Positions 39,135-47,413 of a stretch of 64,000 nt of DNA are shown piece by piece; the first letter of the stretch is position 1, and every line of letters starts with the position of its first letter. Both the position numbers and the translations under genes were made by a program. Below the pieces are notes generated by a model that had not been told where the DNA came from, ran no database searches, and was given only the letters and a program-made list of their open reading frames with translations. The stretch is from VRUE01 sp963695835. Lineage in GTDB: Bacteria; Actinomycetota; Thermoleophilia; Solirubrobacterales; 70-9. The DNA lies in NCBI GenBank assembly GCA_963695835.1, contig CAVOHR010000002.1, forward strand, positions 186,001 through 250,000, given 5' to 3'.

Positions 39135-41216
39135 CTAGAAGTGGACGATCGGGATGATCAGGATGGCGACGATGTTGGCCACCTTGATCATCGGGTTGAT
39201 CGCCGGCCCGGCCGTGTCCTTGTAGGGATCGCCGACCGTGTCGCCGGTCACCGAGGCGGCGTGGGCATCGGATCCCTTGCCGCCGTGGGCGCCGTCCTCG
39301 ATCAGCTTCTTGGCGTTGTCCCAGGCGCCGCCGCCGGCGGTCATCGAGATCGCCATGAAGAGGCCGACGACGATCACGCCGATCAGCAGGCCGCCGAGCG
39401 CGTTGACGCTCAGCAGGCCGACGACGACCGGCACGACGATCGGAATCAGCGCCGGCAGGACCATCTCTTTCTGCGCCGCCAGGGTGACGATGCTGACCGT
39501 CCTGCCGTAGGCCGGTTTCTCGGTCCCCTCCATGATCCCCGGGTGCTCGCGGAACTGCTTGCGCACCTCTTCGACGACCTGGCCGCCGGCGCGGCCGACG
39601 GCCTCGATCGCGAAGGCCGCGAACAGGTAGACCATCATGCCGCCGACGATCAGCCCGATCAGCACTTCCGGGCTGGACAGGTTGAAGAGACCGCCGATGC
39701 CGTTGGGCGCCTCGGGTTTCAATTCCTCTTTGAACGCCGCGAACAGCACCAGCGCGGCGAGTGCCGCCGAGCCGATCGCGTACCCCTTGGTGACCGCCTT
39801 GGTCGTGTTGCCGACCGCGTCGAGCGGGTCGGTGACGTTGCGCACGTCTTCGGGCAGGTCGGCCATCTCGGCGATCCCGCCGGCGTTGTCGGTGATCGGG
39901 CCGAAGGCGTCGAGGGCGACGATCAGGCCGCAGAGCGAGAGCTGCGCCATCACGGCTACGCCGATGCCGTAGATCCCGGCCAGCTCGTTGGCGGCGAGGA
40001 TCGCCAGGGCGATCACCAGCGCCGGCGCCGCGGTCGACTGGAAGCCCTGCGCCAGCCCCTGGATGATGTTCGTCGCGTGACCGGTCTCCGAGGCGTCGGC
40101 AATCGTCTTCACCGGCCGGAAGCGGGTCGAGGTGTAGTAGTCGGTGATCACGAACAGCAGCCCGGTCACGGCGACGCCGATCACCGCGCAGAGCCAGAGG
40201 TCGGTGGCGGTGATCGCCTTGGCGGCGGTGCTGAGGCCGAGCCGCACCGGGTCGCTCATCATCCAGTGGGTAATCGGGTAGAAGGCCGCGATCGAGAGAG
40301 TGCCGGAGACGATCATCCCGGTGTACAGCGCGCCCTCGACCCGGTCCGATTTGGTCCGCACCGAGAGCGCCCCGACGATCGAGGCGATGATCGCGACGCC
40401 GCCGATGACCAGCGGGAAGATCGCCACCTCGCGCGAGAATTCGCCGCCCGAGCCGGTGAAGGTGAGCACGCCGAGCAGCATCACCGCGACCGAGGTGACC
40501 GCGTAGGTCTCGAACAGGTCGGCCGCCATGCCGGCGCAGTCGCCGACGTTGTCGCCGACGTTGTCGGCGATCACCGCCGGGTTGCGGGGGTCGTCCTCCG
40601 GAATCCCCGCCTCGACCTTGCCGACCAGGTCGGCGCCGACGTCGGCGGCCTTGGTGAAGATGCCGCCGCCGAGCCGGGCGAAGACCGAGATCAGCGAGCC
40701 GCCGAAGCCGAGCCCGATCAGGGCGTCGACCGCCTCCTTGTCGCTGCTGCCGGTGAGGATGAGGATGCCGAAGTAGCCGGCGACGCCGAGCAGGGCCAGG
40801 CCGACGACCAGCAGGCCGGTGACGGAGCCGCCCTTGAAGGCGACGTCGAGCGCGGGCGGGACGCCGCCGCGGGCCGCCTCGGCGACACGCGCGTTGGCGC
40901 GAACGGAGAGGTTCATGCCGATGAAGCCGGCCGAGCCCGAGAGGATGCCGCCGAAGACGAAGCCGATCGCCGTCTTGTAGTCCTGGAGGATCCAGAGCAG
41001 GATCGCCACCGGCACCGCGACCGCGGCGATGATCGTGTACTGGCGCTTCAGGTAGGCGCTGGCGCCTTCCTGCACGGCGCCCGAGATTTCCTGCATCCGC
41101 TCGTTGCCGGGCGAGCGCGAGAGCAGGCGCTGGGTGATCAGAAGTCCGTAGACAACCGCCGCGCCCGCGCAGACGAGCGCGACGACGACTCCGTATTCGG
41201 TCAAGAAGCTGGTCAA
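39135..41216 (-). CDS. hppA: Potassium-independent H+-translocating pyrophosphatase
   Basis: 693 aa from a TTG at 41216, chosen because GGAGGAA lies just before it. The frame extends further up, but that includes the hairpin at 41297-41348. About 16 transmembrane helices. Substrate motif DVGADLVGKVEAGIPEDDPRNPAVIADNVGDN, with further Asp-rich motifs (DAFGPITDNAGGIAEM; GDTVGDPYKDTAGPAINP). The residues GNTTKAVTKG, with Lys after GNTT, mark the potassium-independent class. It couples cytoplasmic PPi hydrolysis to proton pumping and saves energy under stress. Confidence 0.95.
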   Translation of the reverse strand: MTSFLTEYGVVVALVCAGAAVVYGLLITQRLLSRSPGNERMQEISGAVQEGASAYLKRQYTIIAAVAVPVAILLWILQDYKTAIGFVFGGILSGSAGFIGMNLSVRANARVAEAARGGVPPALDVAFKGGSVTGLLVVGLALLGVAGYFGILILTGSSDKEAVDALIGLGFGGSLISVFARLGGGIFTKAADVGADLVGKVEAGIPEDDPRNPAVIADNVGDNVGDCAGMAADLFETYAVTSVAVMLLGVLTFTGSGGEFSREVAIFPLVIGGVAIIASIVGALSVRTKSDRVEGALYTGMIVSGTLSIAAFYPITHWMMSDPVRLGLSTAAKAITATDLWLCAVIGVAVTGLLFVITDYYTSTRFRPVKTIADASETGHATNIIQGLAQGFQSTAAPALVIALAILAANELAGIYGIGVAVMAQLSLCGLIVALDAFGPITDNAGGIAEMADLPEDVRNVTDPLDAVGNTTKAVTKGYAIGSAALAALVLFAAFKEELKPEAPNGIGGLFNLSSPEVLIGLIVGGMMVYLFAAFAIEAVGRAGGQVVEEVRKQFREHPGIMEGTEKPAYGRTVSIVTLAAQKEMVLPALIPIVVPVVVGLLSVNALGGLLIGVIVVGLFMAISMTAGGGAWDNAKKLIEDGAHGGKGSDAHAASVTGDTVGDPYKDTAGPAINPMIKVANIVAILIIPIVHF

Positions 41217-41296
41217 GTTAGGTTCCTCCGCTGGTTTGGCGGCCCGGGACTCTATAAGGGGTCGCGGATACCGCGTCCCCACACCCCCGCCCAGCG

Positions 41297-41348
41297 AGAC
41301 GTGCCGGCGATTCAGTGCCAGATGTGGCACTGAATCGCCGGCACGTCT
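41297..41348. terminator. Perfect 24-bp hairpin
   Basis: A perfect 24-bp inverted repeat (41297-41320 with 41325-41348) and a 4-base loop GATG. It starts 4 bases downstream of the GCS2 gene stop and upstream of hppA, so it probably ends GCS2 transcription. The arms begin AGACGTGCCGGCG. Confidence 0.8.
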
Positions 41349-41351
41349 GGA

Positions 41352-42500
41352 TCAGGCGGCTTGAGGGGCGGCGGTGTAGGTGCGCTTCGTCTCGCGAACC
41401 GCGTCGCGGTAGACGTCCTCGATCGAGACGCCCGTGTCGAACGCCTCGCGGGCGCGCTGGGCGCCGTTGCGCTCCGGAAGCTGCACCTCGATGCCGAGCT
41501 GCGCGCGGGCCGGCTCGGTCCAGGCGAGCAGCCCCTCCAGGGCGGCCCGCGCCTCGACCTCCTCGCCGCGCCGGAAGTCGATCAGCCTGCCGCTCATCCC
41601 GTGGCGGATCGCCCGCCAGAGGTTCTCCTCGATCTCGCGGTCGCTCAGCGGCGCCTCGCCGCCGCGCTCGTCGTCGTCGAGCGCGGTCTGCGCGATGCAG
41701 GCGGCGATCAAACCGGCCAGCCCGAACGACTCGTCGCCGCGCGTCTGGGCGTCGCAGACCCGCACCTCGACCGTGCCGAACTCGTGGTGCGGGCGCACGC
41801 TCCACCAGAGCTGCGTCGACTCGACCACCGTGCCGGTGCGCTGAAGCAGGCCGACGAAGTCGGCGTAGCTGCGCCAGTCGCGGAACGGGCTCGGCACCCC
41901 GCAGCGGGGGAAGGTGCGGGTGAAGATCTCGGTGCGCACGGTGTGCAGGCCGGTGTCGCGGCGATCGAGGAAGGGCGAGTTGGCGGAGGCCGCCAGCAGC
42001 AGCGGCAGCAACTCGCGCATCCGGTCGCAGACGGCGATCGCCCGGTCGGCGCCGCGCACGCCCATGTGGACGTGCAGGCTCCAGGTGTTGTTGCGCTGGG
42101 CGACCCAGCCGAGTTCGTTGCGCAGCCGGTTGTAGTGGGGCGTGTCGATGATCCGCTGGTCGAGGTAACTCGCCCAGGGATGGGTGCCCATCGCGGCCAG
42201 CGCCAGGCCCATCCCGTCGACCAGCTCGAACAGGCGGGCGCGCCGCTCGCGCTGCGCCGCGACCGCCTCCGAGAAGCTCGCCGCCCGGCCGGAGCGGATC
42301 TCGACCTCGGAGGCGATCAGCTCGCCGGCGGCCGAGCCGGCCAGCACCTCGTCCTTCTGACAGGCGGCGTAGACGTCCTCGAAGCGATGCTCCAGCTCCA
42401 GCGTGGCGGGGTCGAGGATCGCGAACTCCTCCTCCAGCCCGACCGTGAAGTCGGTCGAGGACTCGAATCTCTCCCGAGCGAGGTCGAGGTCCAGGGGCAA
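41352..42500 (-). CDS. GCS2-family carboxylate-amine ligase (YbdK-type)
   Basis: 382 aa with the GCS2 signature: TDFTVGLEEEFAILDPATLELE, then GMGLALAAMGTHPWASY, NTWSLHVHMGVRGADRAI, FGTVEVRVCDAQTR and ENLWRAIRHGMSGRLIDF. Members ligate glutamate and an amine (weak gamma-glutamylcysteine activity in E. coli YbdK); EgtA-type homologues take part in ergothioneine or mycothiol-related chemistry. The substrate is unknown. It follows rex by 5 bp, so it is in the rex operon, and it ends at a strong hairpin. A redox-buffer role would fit the operon (inference). Confidence 0.88.
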   Translation of the reverse strand: MPLDLDLARERFESSTDFTVGLEEEFAILDPATLELEHRFEDVYAACQKDEVLAGSAAGELIASEVEIRSGRAASFSEAVAAQRERRARLFELVDGMGLALAAMGTHPWASYLDQRIIDTPHYNRLRNELGWVAQRNNTWSLHVHMGVRGADRAIAVCDRMRELLPLLLAASANSPFLDRRDTGLHTVRTEIFTRTFPRCGVPSPFRDWRSYADFVGLLQRTGTVVESTQLWWSVRPHHEFGTVEVRVCDAQTRGDESFGLAGLIAACIAQTALDDDERGGEAPLSDREIEENLWRAIRHGMSGRLIDFRRGEEVEARAALEGLLAWTEPARAQLGIEVQLPERNGAQRAREAFDTGVSIEDVYRDAVRETKRTYTAAPQAA

Positions 42501-42505
42501 GGGAG

Positions 42506-43177
42506 CTAGGTCAGGTAGAAGTAGAGCGCGTAGAGGAGGTCGACGGCGGGGCTGGAGGTATGCACCGTCACTTCCGGCGGCACCTGGAGGAGCTGCTCGG
42601 AGTAGTTGAAGATAATCTTCACGCCGGCCTCGACCAGGTGGTCGGCGACGTCCTGGGCCGCGGCGGCGGGCACCGCCAGCACCCCGACCACGATCTCCTG
42701 CTCGGCGACCACGGCCTCCAGCTCGCCGAAGTCGCGGACGCGCAGGCCGCCGACCTCGGTCCCGACCACCGCGGGGTCGACGTCGAACATCGCCACCACC
42801 TGGAAGCCGTGGTCGGCGAAGATGTCGGAGCTGGCGATCGCCTGGCCGAGGTTGCCGGCGCCGAACAGGGCGATGTTGTGCTGGCCCGAGGTGCGGAGGA
42901 TCTTGCGGATCTCGGCGACCAGCGACTCGACCTTGTAGCCGACGCCGCGCTTGCCGAACTTGCCGAAGCCGGAGAGGTCGCGGCGGATCTGGGTCGGGTT
43001 GATGTGGGTGTAGTCCGACAGTTCCTGCGAGGAGATCGTCTCGTGGCCCATCTTGCGGGCCTGCGTCAGCACCTGCAGGTAGCGCGACAGGCGCGCGGCG
43101 ACGCCGAGCGAGAGCCGCTCGCCGTCGGCGGCCGGCCCGTCGCTCACCTCAAGCCCCTCCACTGCCTGCTCGGTCAT
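42506..43177 (-). CDS. rex: Redox-sensing transcriptional repressor Rex
   Basis: 223 aa. The N-terminal winged helix has ARLSRYLQVLTQARKMGHETISSQELSDY and INPTQIRRDLSGFGKFGKRGVGYKV, which is the family DNA-recognition region. The Rossmann domain has IALFGAGNLGQAIASSDIFADHGFQVVAMFDVD, with the NADH-binding Gly-rich motif. The C-terminal swapped helix ends in SSPAVDLLYALYFYLT. It senses NADH/NAD and represses respiration or fermentation genes. The preceding glutaredoxin gene overlaps its start by 29 bp. Confidence 0.96.
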   Translation of the reverse strand: MTEQAVEGLEVSDGPAADGERLSLGVAARLSRYLQVLTQARKMGHETISSQELSDYTHINPTQIRRDLSGFGKFGKRGVGYKVESLVAEIRKILRTSGQHNIALFGAGNLGQAIASSDIFADHGFQVVAMFDVDPAVVGTEVGGLRVRDFGELEAVVAEQEIVVGVLAVPAAAAQDVADHLVEAGVKIIFNYSEQLLQVPPEVTVHTSSPAVDLLYALYFYLT

Positions 43178-43427
43178 CGTCGGCCCCCACAGTATCGAGC
43201 CGCGCCCGCAGGGCGGTGCGATCGAGGACCAGCTCGGAGACGAGCTCGCCGTCGAGCTCGACCACCGGGATGCGCTCGAGCATCCGTCGCAGCAGCGATT
43301 CCTCGCTCTCGATGTCGACCTCGCGCAGCTCGAAGCGGTAGCCGTCGCGGCGCAGGGCGACGATCTCCGTCAGCGCCCGCTCGCAGAGATGGCAGCCCGG
43401 GCGCGAGTAGACGACCACCTCGGTCAT
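43149..43427 (-). CDS. Glutaredoxin-family protein
   Basis: 92 aa from the ATG at 43427. Active site CHLC in VVVYSRPGCHLCERALTEI, then RRMLERIPVVELDGELV with the cis-Pro typical of glutaredoxins. Its C-terminal 30 bp overlap the rex start, so the two are translated together. Such glutaredoxin-rex pairs are common in actinobacteria. Confidence 0.85.
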   Translation of the reverse strand: MTEVVVYSRPGCHLCERALTEIVALRRDGYRFELREVDIESEESLLRRMLERIPVVELDGELVSELVLDRTALRARLDTVGADDDRAGSGGA

Positions 43428-43497
43428 CACAGCAGTCGCGCCTCGCTCGCGGCGCGGAGAATCGGATACCGACCCTTGCTCGCGCGGCGCTCCATAT

Positions 43498-44499
43498 CTA
43501 CCCCGATCGTGGCGATGCGTCATAGGAGAAGTACTCGGGGTACGGAACGCGAGGCGCGAAGCGCGCGGCCGAGCCGATCATCGCCGCGTTGTCGGTGCAG
43601 AGCAGGCCCGGGACGAGCTTCAGCCGCACGCCGGCGCCCTCGCAGAGCGCGGTCACCGCCTCGCGCAGGGGGCCGTTGGCGGCCACCCCGCCGCCCAGCG
43701 CCACCGCCTCCCAGTCGCCGCGCTTCAGCGCCCGCTTCAGTTTCGAGGTCAGCTGGCCGACCGCCGCCGCCTGAAAGCCGGCCGCCAGGTCGGCGCGCCG
43801 CTCCCCGACGCCCTCCGGCCCGAGGTCCCGGCAGAGGTAGGCCAGGGCGGTCTTGAGACCGCTGAAGCTGAAGTCGAGGCCGGGGTCGCGGGCCATCGCC
43901 ACCGGCATCTCGAACGCCTCGGGATCGCCCGTGGCCGCCAGCCGCTCCAGCGCCGCCCCCCCCGGGAAGCCGAGGCCGAGCATGCGGGCGACCTTGTCGA
44001 AGGCCTCGCCGGCGGCGTCGTCGAGGGTCTGGCCGAGCAGCTCGTGCCCGGCGTGGTCGCGCACGCCGGCGAGCATCGTGTGGCCGCCGCTGGCGAGGAG
44101 GCAGAGGAACGGCGGGTCGAGCGGCTCGGGCTCGAGGAAGTTGGCGGCGACATGACCCTGGAGGTGGTCGACCGGGATCAGCGGCAGCCGCCGCGCCGCC
44201 GCCAGCGCCTTGGCGGTGCTGAGGCCGACCAGCAGCGCGCCGATCAACCCGGGCCGGGTGGTCACGGCGACCGCCTCGATGTCGTCGAGCGTCACCCCGG
44301 CCTCGCCCAGCGCCGCTTCGACCACCGGTACGGTCAGCTCGAGGTGCCGGCGGGAGGCGACCTCGGGGACGATCCCGCCGAAGCGGGCGTGCGCCTCGTC
44401 CTGCGAGGAGATCGCGTTGGAGAGGATGCGGGGGCCGTCGACGACCGCCGCGCAGGTGTCGTCGCAGGAGGTCTCGATGGCGAGGATCAGTCCAGCCAC
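43498..44499 (-). CDS. tsaD: tRNA N6-adenosine threonylcarbamoyltransferase TsaD
   Basis: 333 aa. It transfers threonylcarbamoyl to A37 of ANN-reading tRNAs, together with TsaB and TsaE. ASKHA-fold motifs are complete: LILAIETSCDDTCAAVVD, the metal-binding HLQGHVAANF with two His, LLASGGHTML, LGQTLDDAAGEAFDKVARMLGLGFPGG and ALGGGVAANGPLREA, then TDNAAMIGSAA. It overlaps the rimI gene by 13 bp. The arrangement rimI-tsaD with tsaB and tsaE upstream is the standard actinobacterial operon. Confidence 0.97.
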   Translation of the reverse strand: MAGLILAIETSCDDTCAAVVDGPRILSNAISSQDEAHARFGGIVPEVASRRHLELTVPVVEAALGEAGVTLDDIEAVAVTTRPGLIGALLVGLSTAKALAAARRLPLIPVDHLQGHVAANFLEPEPLDPPFLCLLASGGHTMLAGVRDHAGHELLGQTLDDAAGEAFDKVARMLGLGFPGGAALERLAATGDPEAFEMPVAMARDPGLDFSFSGLKTALAYLCRDLGPEGVGERRADLAAGFQAAAVGQLTSKLKRALKRGDWEAVALGGGVAANGPLREAVTALCEGAGVRLKLVPGLLCTDNAAMIGSAARFAPRVPYPEYFSYDASPRSG

Positions 44500-44972
44500 A
44501 TGATCAGAGCGTCCTCGCCGTTGTCCTGGTAGTAGCGGGGACGCACCCCGGCCGAGCGGAAGCCGAGCTGCTCGTACATCGCGATCGCCTCGCGATTGGA
44601 GACGCGCACCTCGAGCGTGAAAGGCAGCGCCCCGCCGCCCTCCTCGACCAGCCGCTCGATCAGCCGGGTGGCGAGGCCGCGCCGCCGCCGCTCCGGCGCC
44701 ACCGCGACGTTCATCAGGTGCCGGACGCGGTCGTAGCGCGAGCAGACCAGGTAGCCGGCCAGCTCGCCCGCCTCGCTCGCCGCGAGACAGATCCCCGACG
44801 GCTTCGACAGCTCGAGGACGAACATCGCCAGCGACCAGGGCGCCGGGAAGGAGCGGCGCTCGATCGAGATCACTGCCGGTATATCGCTGTAGGCGAGCCG
44901 CCGCACCGCGGCGGCGCCGCCCACCTCACTCGGTTTTTTGGAGAGTGCCTCGCTCACGCCAACGCTCCGCAT
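44487..44972 (-). CDS. rimI: Ribosomal-protein alanine N-acetyltransferase RimI
   Basis: 161 aa from the ATG at 44972, or 145 aa from a GTG at 44924 that sits directly after the tsaB stop and is a good alternative. GNAT core: VRRLAYSDIPAVISIERRSF then SYRYDRVRHLMNVAVAPERRRRGLATRL as the acetyl-CoA-binding motif (RRRRGLAT) and VRVSNREAIAMYEQLGF. It acetylates the S18 N-terminus or related proteins. It lies between tsaB and tsaD with overlaps on both sides. Confidence 0.9.
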   Translation of the reverse strand: MRSVGVSEALSKKPSEVGGAAAVRRLAYSDIPAVISIERRSFPAPWSLAMFVLELSKPSGICLAASEAGELAGYLVCSRYDRVRHLMNVAVAPERRRRGLATRLIERLVEEGGGALPFTLEVRVSNREAIAMYEQLGFRSAGVRPRYYQDNGEDALIMWLD

Positions 44973-45633
44973 CGGGAGCCCTCAGGTAGATCGGGGCGCC
45001 GGGACCGGACTCGCCCTCGCCCGCCGCGGCCGCCAGGGCGCAGACGTGCCGCGCGGCGACCCCGTGCACGGGGTCGGCATCGTCCGGGATCTCGGCGCCC
45101 CGACTCGCCAACTGCTGACGAAATCGTACCGCGCCCGATCCGCCGCAAAGAGCGGGTCGGGAGAGGCCGGCGATCCGCTCGGCGAGCTCCTCGGGCGAGC
45201 TGACCAGCGGGCCCCAGAGCCGCTCGCCGCCCGGCGAGTAGAGCGCGGCGAAGACCTCGCCGCGGCGCGCGTCGGTGACCGCGAGGCGGTCCCGCTCGCC
45301 GGCCGCCTCGCCGAGCCCGCGACCGAGCGCGTCGAGCGTGCAGACGCCGAAGACCGGCAGGCCGCGGCTCAGGCCGAGGCCGCGCGCGGTCGCGATCCCG
45401 ACCCGCACCCCGGTGAACGAGCCGGGCCCGAGGCCGACCCCGATCCGCTCCACCGCCGCCCAGCCGCCGGCCGCCGCGACGGCGCACTCGACCTCGCCGA
45501 GCAGCGAGGTCGCGTGCAGCGGCCCGCCCTTCTCCGACGGGCCGAGCAGCGCCTCGTAGAGGACCGCCTCGCCGCGGGTGGCGGCGACCGCCGTGTCGTC
45601 GGTCGCGGTGTCGAAGCCGAGTACGGCTCTCAA
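44926..45633 (-). CDS. tsaB: TsaB, partner of TsaD
   Basis: 235 aa. VLGFDTATDDTAVAATRGEAVL opens the ASKHA-like fold, then LLGEVECAVAAAGG and IGVGLGPGSFTGVRVGIATARGL, the TsaB hallmark. It is the non-catalytic structural subunit of the threonylcarbamoyl transfer complex. It follows a small exported-protein gene by an overlap of 4 bases and precedes rimI. Confidence 0.95.
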   Translation of the reverse strand: MRAVLGFDTATDDTAVAATRGEAVLYEALLGPSEKGGPLHATSLLGEVECAVAAAGGWAAVERIGVGLGPGSFTGVRVGIATARGLGLSRGLPVFGVCTLDALGRGLGEAAGERDRLAVTDARRGEVFAALYSPGGERLWGPLVSSPEELAERIAGLSRPALCGGSGAVRFRQQLASRGAEIPDDADPVHGVAARHVCALAAAAGEGESGPGAPIYLRAPDAERWRERGTLQKTE

Positions 45634-46004
45634 CCGGGCACGAAGAAGTCGAAGACGCCGACCCGCTTGCCGGCGACGAACCAGGTCACCCGGTGCTTGC
45701 CCGGGATGTTCGAGGTGATCTTGTTGACGTAAAGCGTCCCCTGCACCGCTTCCTGCTTCGGCGCGCAGAGGTTCTTCTTGGTCGGGAACTTGACGCAGAC
45801 GGTGTAGAAGACGTCGGCCCTGTTGCTCTGGAAGAAGGCGCCCTTCTTGCGCTTCTTCTCGCAGACGTGCGCCGGTCTCGCGTTCTTCGAGAGGCCGCAG
45901 GCGACGTAGTGCTTGAAGGCGGCGCCCTGGGCCGCGGCGGGGCCGGCGCTCGCGAGCAGCGACAGCCCCAGCGCAACCGCCGCCGGCTTCTTCAGTCCCC
46001 TCAT
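45630..46004 (-). CDS. Small exported protein inside the tsa operon
   Basis: 124 aa with a signal peptide (LKKPAAVALGLSLLASAGPAAAQG). The mature protein has Cys residues (YVACGLSK, HVCEKKRKKG, VCVKFP, LCAPK) that could form two disulfides. It then has a beta-sandwich-like end (GTLYVNKITSNIPGKHRVTWFVAGKRVGVFDFFV). The family is not recognised. It lies between tsaE and tsaB and overlaps the tsaB start by 4 bp, so it is translationally coupled to the operon although no link to tRNA modification is evident. Confidence 0.75.
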   Translation of the reverse strand: MRGLKKPAAVALGLSLLASAGPAAAQGAAFKHYVACGLSKNARPAHVCEKKRKKGAFFQSNRADVFYTVCVKFPTKKNLCAPKQEAVQGTLYVNKITSNIPGKHRVTWFVAGKRVGVFDFFVPG

Positions 46005-46112
46005 CTCGGCGCTTCCTCCTTCGATCGCGATTTCCAGGCCGATGCTACAGAGGCGGCATCGCCACCTGCCACCCGAAACACGCCTATTTGCGGGCCGATG
46101 CGCTCGCCGGCG

Positions 46113-46538
46113 TCACGCCACCACCTCGATCTTGCGGCGGTCTCCGCCGAGATGCTCGATCCGCACCTCCAGCGCGGTGCGGCCGGCCAGCTCCGGCTCG
46201 GCCACGGCGGGCCACTCGACGAAGCCGACCGAGCCGGCGTCGAGGTAGTCCTCGAGCAGCGCCGGGTCCTCGCGCTCCAGGTCGGAGAGCCGGTAGAGGT
46301 CGAGGTGGGAGACCGGCACGCGGCCGCGGTAGCGCCGGCCGATCGTGAAGGTCGGAGAGGTGACCGGCCCCTCGACGCCGAGGGCGCGGCAGGCGCCGCG
46401 GATCAGGGTCGTCTTGCCGGCGCCGACATCGCCGCTGACGACGACCAGCTCGCCGGGCCGCAACCCGGCCGCGATCCGCGCTCCGGCCGCTTCGGTCTCG
46501 CCGGCGGAGCAGGACTCGATCGTCTCGACGCCGCTCAC
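46113..46538 (-). CDS. tsaE: tRNA threonylcarbamoyladenosine ATPase TsaE
   Basis: 141 aa. Walker A GDVGAGKTTLIRGACRALGV, the family motif SPTFTIGRRYRG and SHLDLYRLSDLE, and a C-terminal GFVEWPAVAE. It is the P-loop ATPase that drives the TsaB/TsaD cycle. It overlaps the udg gene by 4 bp, so it is translated after UDG. The small exported-protein gene follows after a 108-bp gap. Confidence 0.94.
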   Translation of the reverse strand: MSGVETIESCSAGETEAAGARIAAGLRPGELVVVSGDVGAGKTTLIRGACRALGVEGPVTSPTFTIGRRYRGRVPVSHLDLYRLSDLEREDPALLEDYLDAGSVGFVEWPAVAEPELAGRTALEVRIEHLGGDRRKIEVVA

Positions 46539-47215
46539 CCGAAGAAGTCGAGCTGGTCTTCGGCGGGCCGCGGAGGGTCCGGCGCCGGCGCCTCCTCGAC
46601 CTCCTCGTCGGGCGGCGGCGCGCCGGGCGCCGGGCCGGCGAGCAGCCTCGGCAGCAGCTCGAAGTCGCCCCGCAGCGTCTCCCTGACCGCCGGCGTGCGC
46701 AGCGCCGCCGCCGGGTGGAAGAGCGGCAGCAGGAAGACGGCGCGACCGCCCAGCTCGTGCATCTGCGGCGTCCCCCGCACGCGGGTGATGCCGGCCGGGT
46801 TGCCGCTCAGCAGCTTGGTCGCGAAGTTGCCGAGCGTGCAGACGACCTTCGGCTCGATCAGCCGCACCTGCTCGAACAGGTAGGGACGGCAGGCCTCGAT
46901 CTCCAGCGGCTGCGGATCGCGGTTGCCGGGCGGGCGGCTCTTCAGCACGTTGGCGATGAAGACGTCCTCGCGCGAGAGGCCGATCCCTTCGAGCATCTGG
47001 TTCAGCAGCTGCCCGGCCCGCCCCACGAACGGCAGCCCCTGGCGATCCTCGTCGGCCCCCGGCGCCTCGCCGACGAACATCACCTCGGCGTCGGCGTCAC
47101 CGGCCCCGAACACGGCTTTGGTGCGAGTTTCGTGCAGGGGACACCTCGTGCAGGCCTGCACCTCTTTGTACAGATCAACCAACCTTGCGCGCCGCTCCTC
47201 CTTAGAGAGAGTCAT
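46535..47215 (-). CDS. udg: Family 4 uracil-DNA glycosylase
   Basis: 226 aa. Family 4 motif GEAPGADEDRQGLPFVGRAGQLL (residues ~49-71) and HPAAALR near 168 are visible. Four iron-sulfur Cys are expected: CTRC at 17-20 and others at CRPYLF and VVCTLG. It excises uracil from DNA. It has a C-terminal extension with Pro/Glu stretches ending in QLDFFG, a possible sliding-clamp binding motif. It heads the tsaE operon. A long palindrome lies before its start. Confidence 0.9.
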   Translation of the reverse strand: MTLSKEERRARLVDLYKEVQACTRCPLHETRTKAVFGAGDADAEVMFVGEAPGADEDRQGLPFVGRAGQLLNQMLEGIGLSREDVFIANVLKSRPPGNRDPQPLEIEACRPYLFEQVRLIEPKVVCTLGNFATKLLSGNPAGITRVRGTPQMHELGGRAVFLLPLFHPAAALRTPAVRETLRGDFELLPRLLAGPAPGAPPPDEEVEEAPAPDPPRPAEDQLDFFG

Positions 47216-47233
47216 TTTTCAAAAGAATGTCAA

Positions 47234-47409
47234 GCCGGACTGACGGTCGTCGGAAGCAGGTGTGTCCGCGGGGGCGTGGCTGGCCAAGCAGTGCGACGCA
47301 CGCGGACGAGCGAATAGCGGCGCTATTCGCGAGGAGGCGGGTGGCGCAATGCGCCGGCCAGACGCGTCAACCGCGGGTGCGCCTGCGCACCGACGCCCGT
47401 CAGTCCGGC
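47234..47409. repeat. 176-bp imperfect palindrome between udg and panB
   Basis: The outer arms (47234-47253 with 47390-47409) pair over 20 bp with one mismatch (arm start GCCGGACTGACGG). Further pairing continues inward with mismatches, and the centre is a near-perfect hairpin, GCGAATAGC-GG-CGCTATTCGC. Smaller hairpins (GTCCGCG/CGCGGAC and GGCGC-AAT-GCGCC) lie in each arm. It may be a small palindromic mobile repeat or a structured RNA/terminator of panB. No coding frame fits it. Confidence 0.75.
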
Positions 47410-47413
47410 CAAG

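Noticed and set aside
38973..41333. 786-aa plus-strand frame
   Set aside because: Antisense to hppA and made of Asp/Arg/Gly/Val low-complexity sequence, a typical high-GC shadow.
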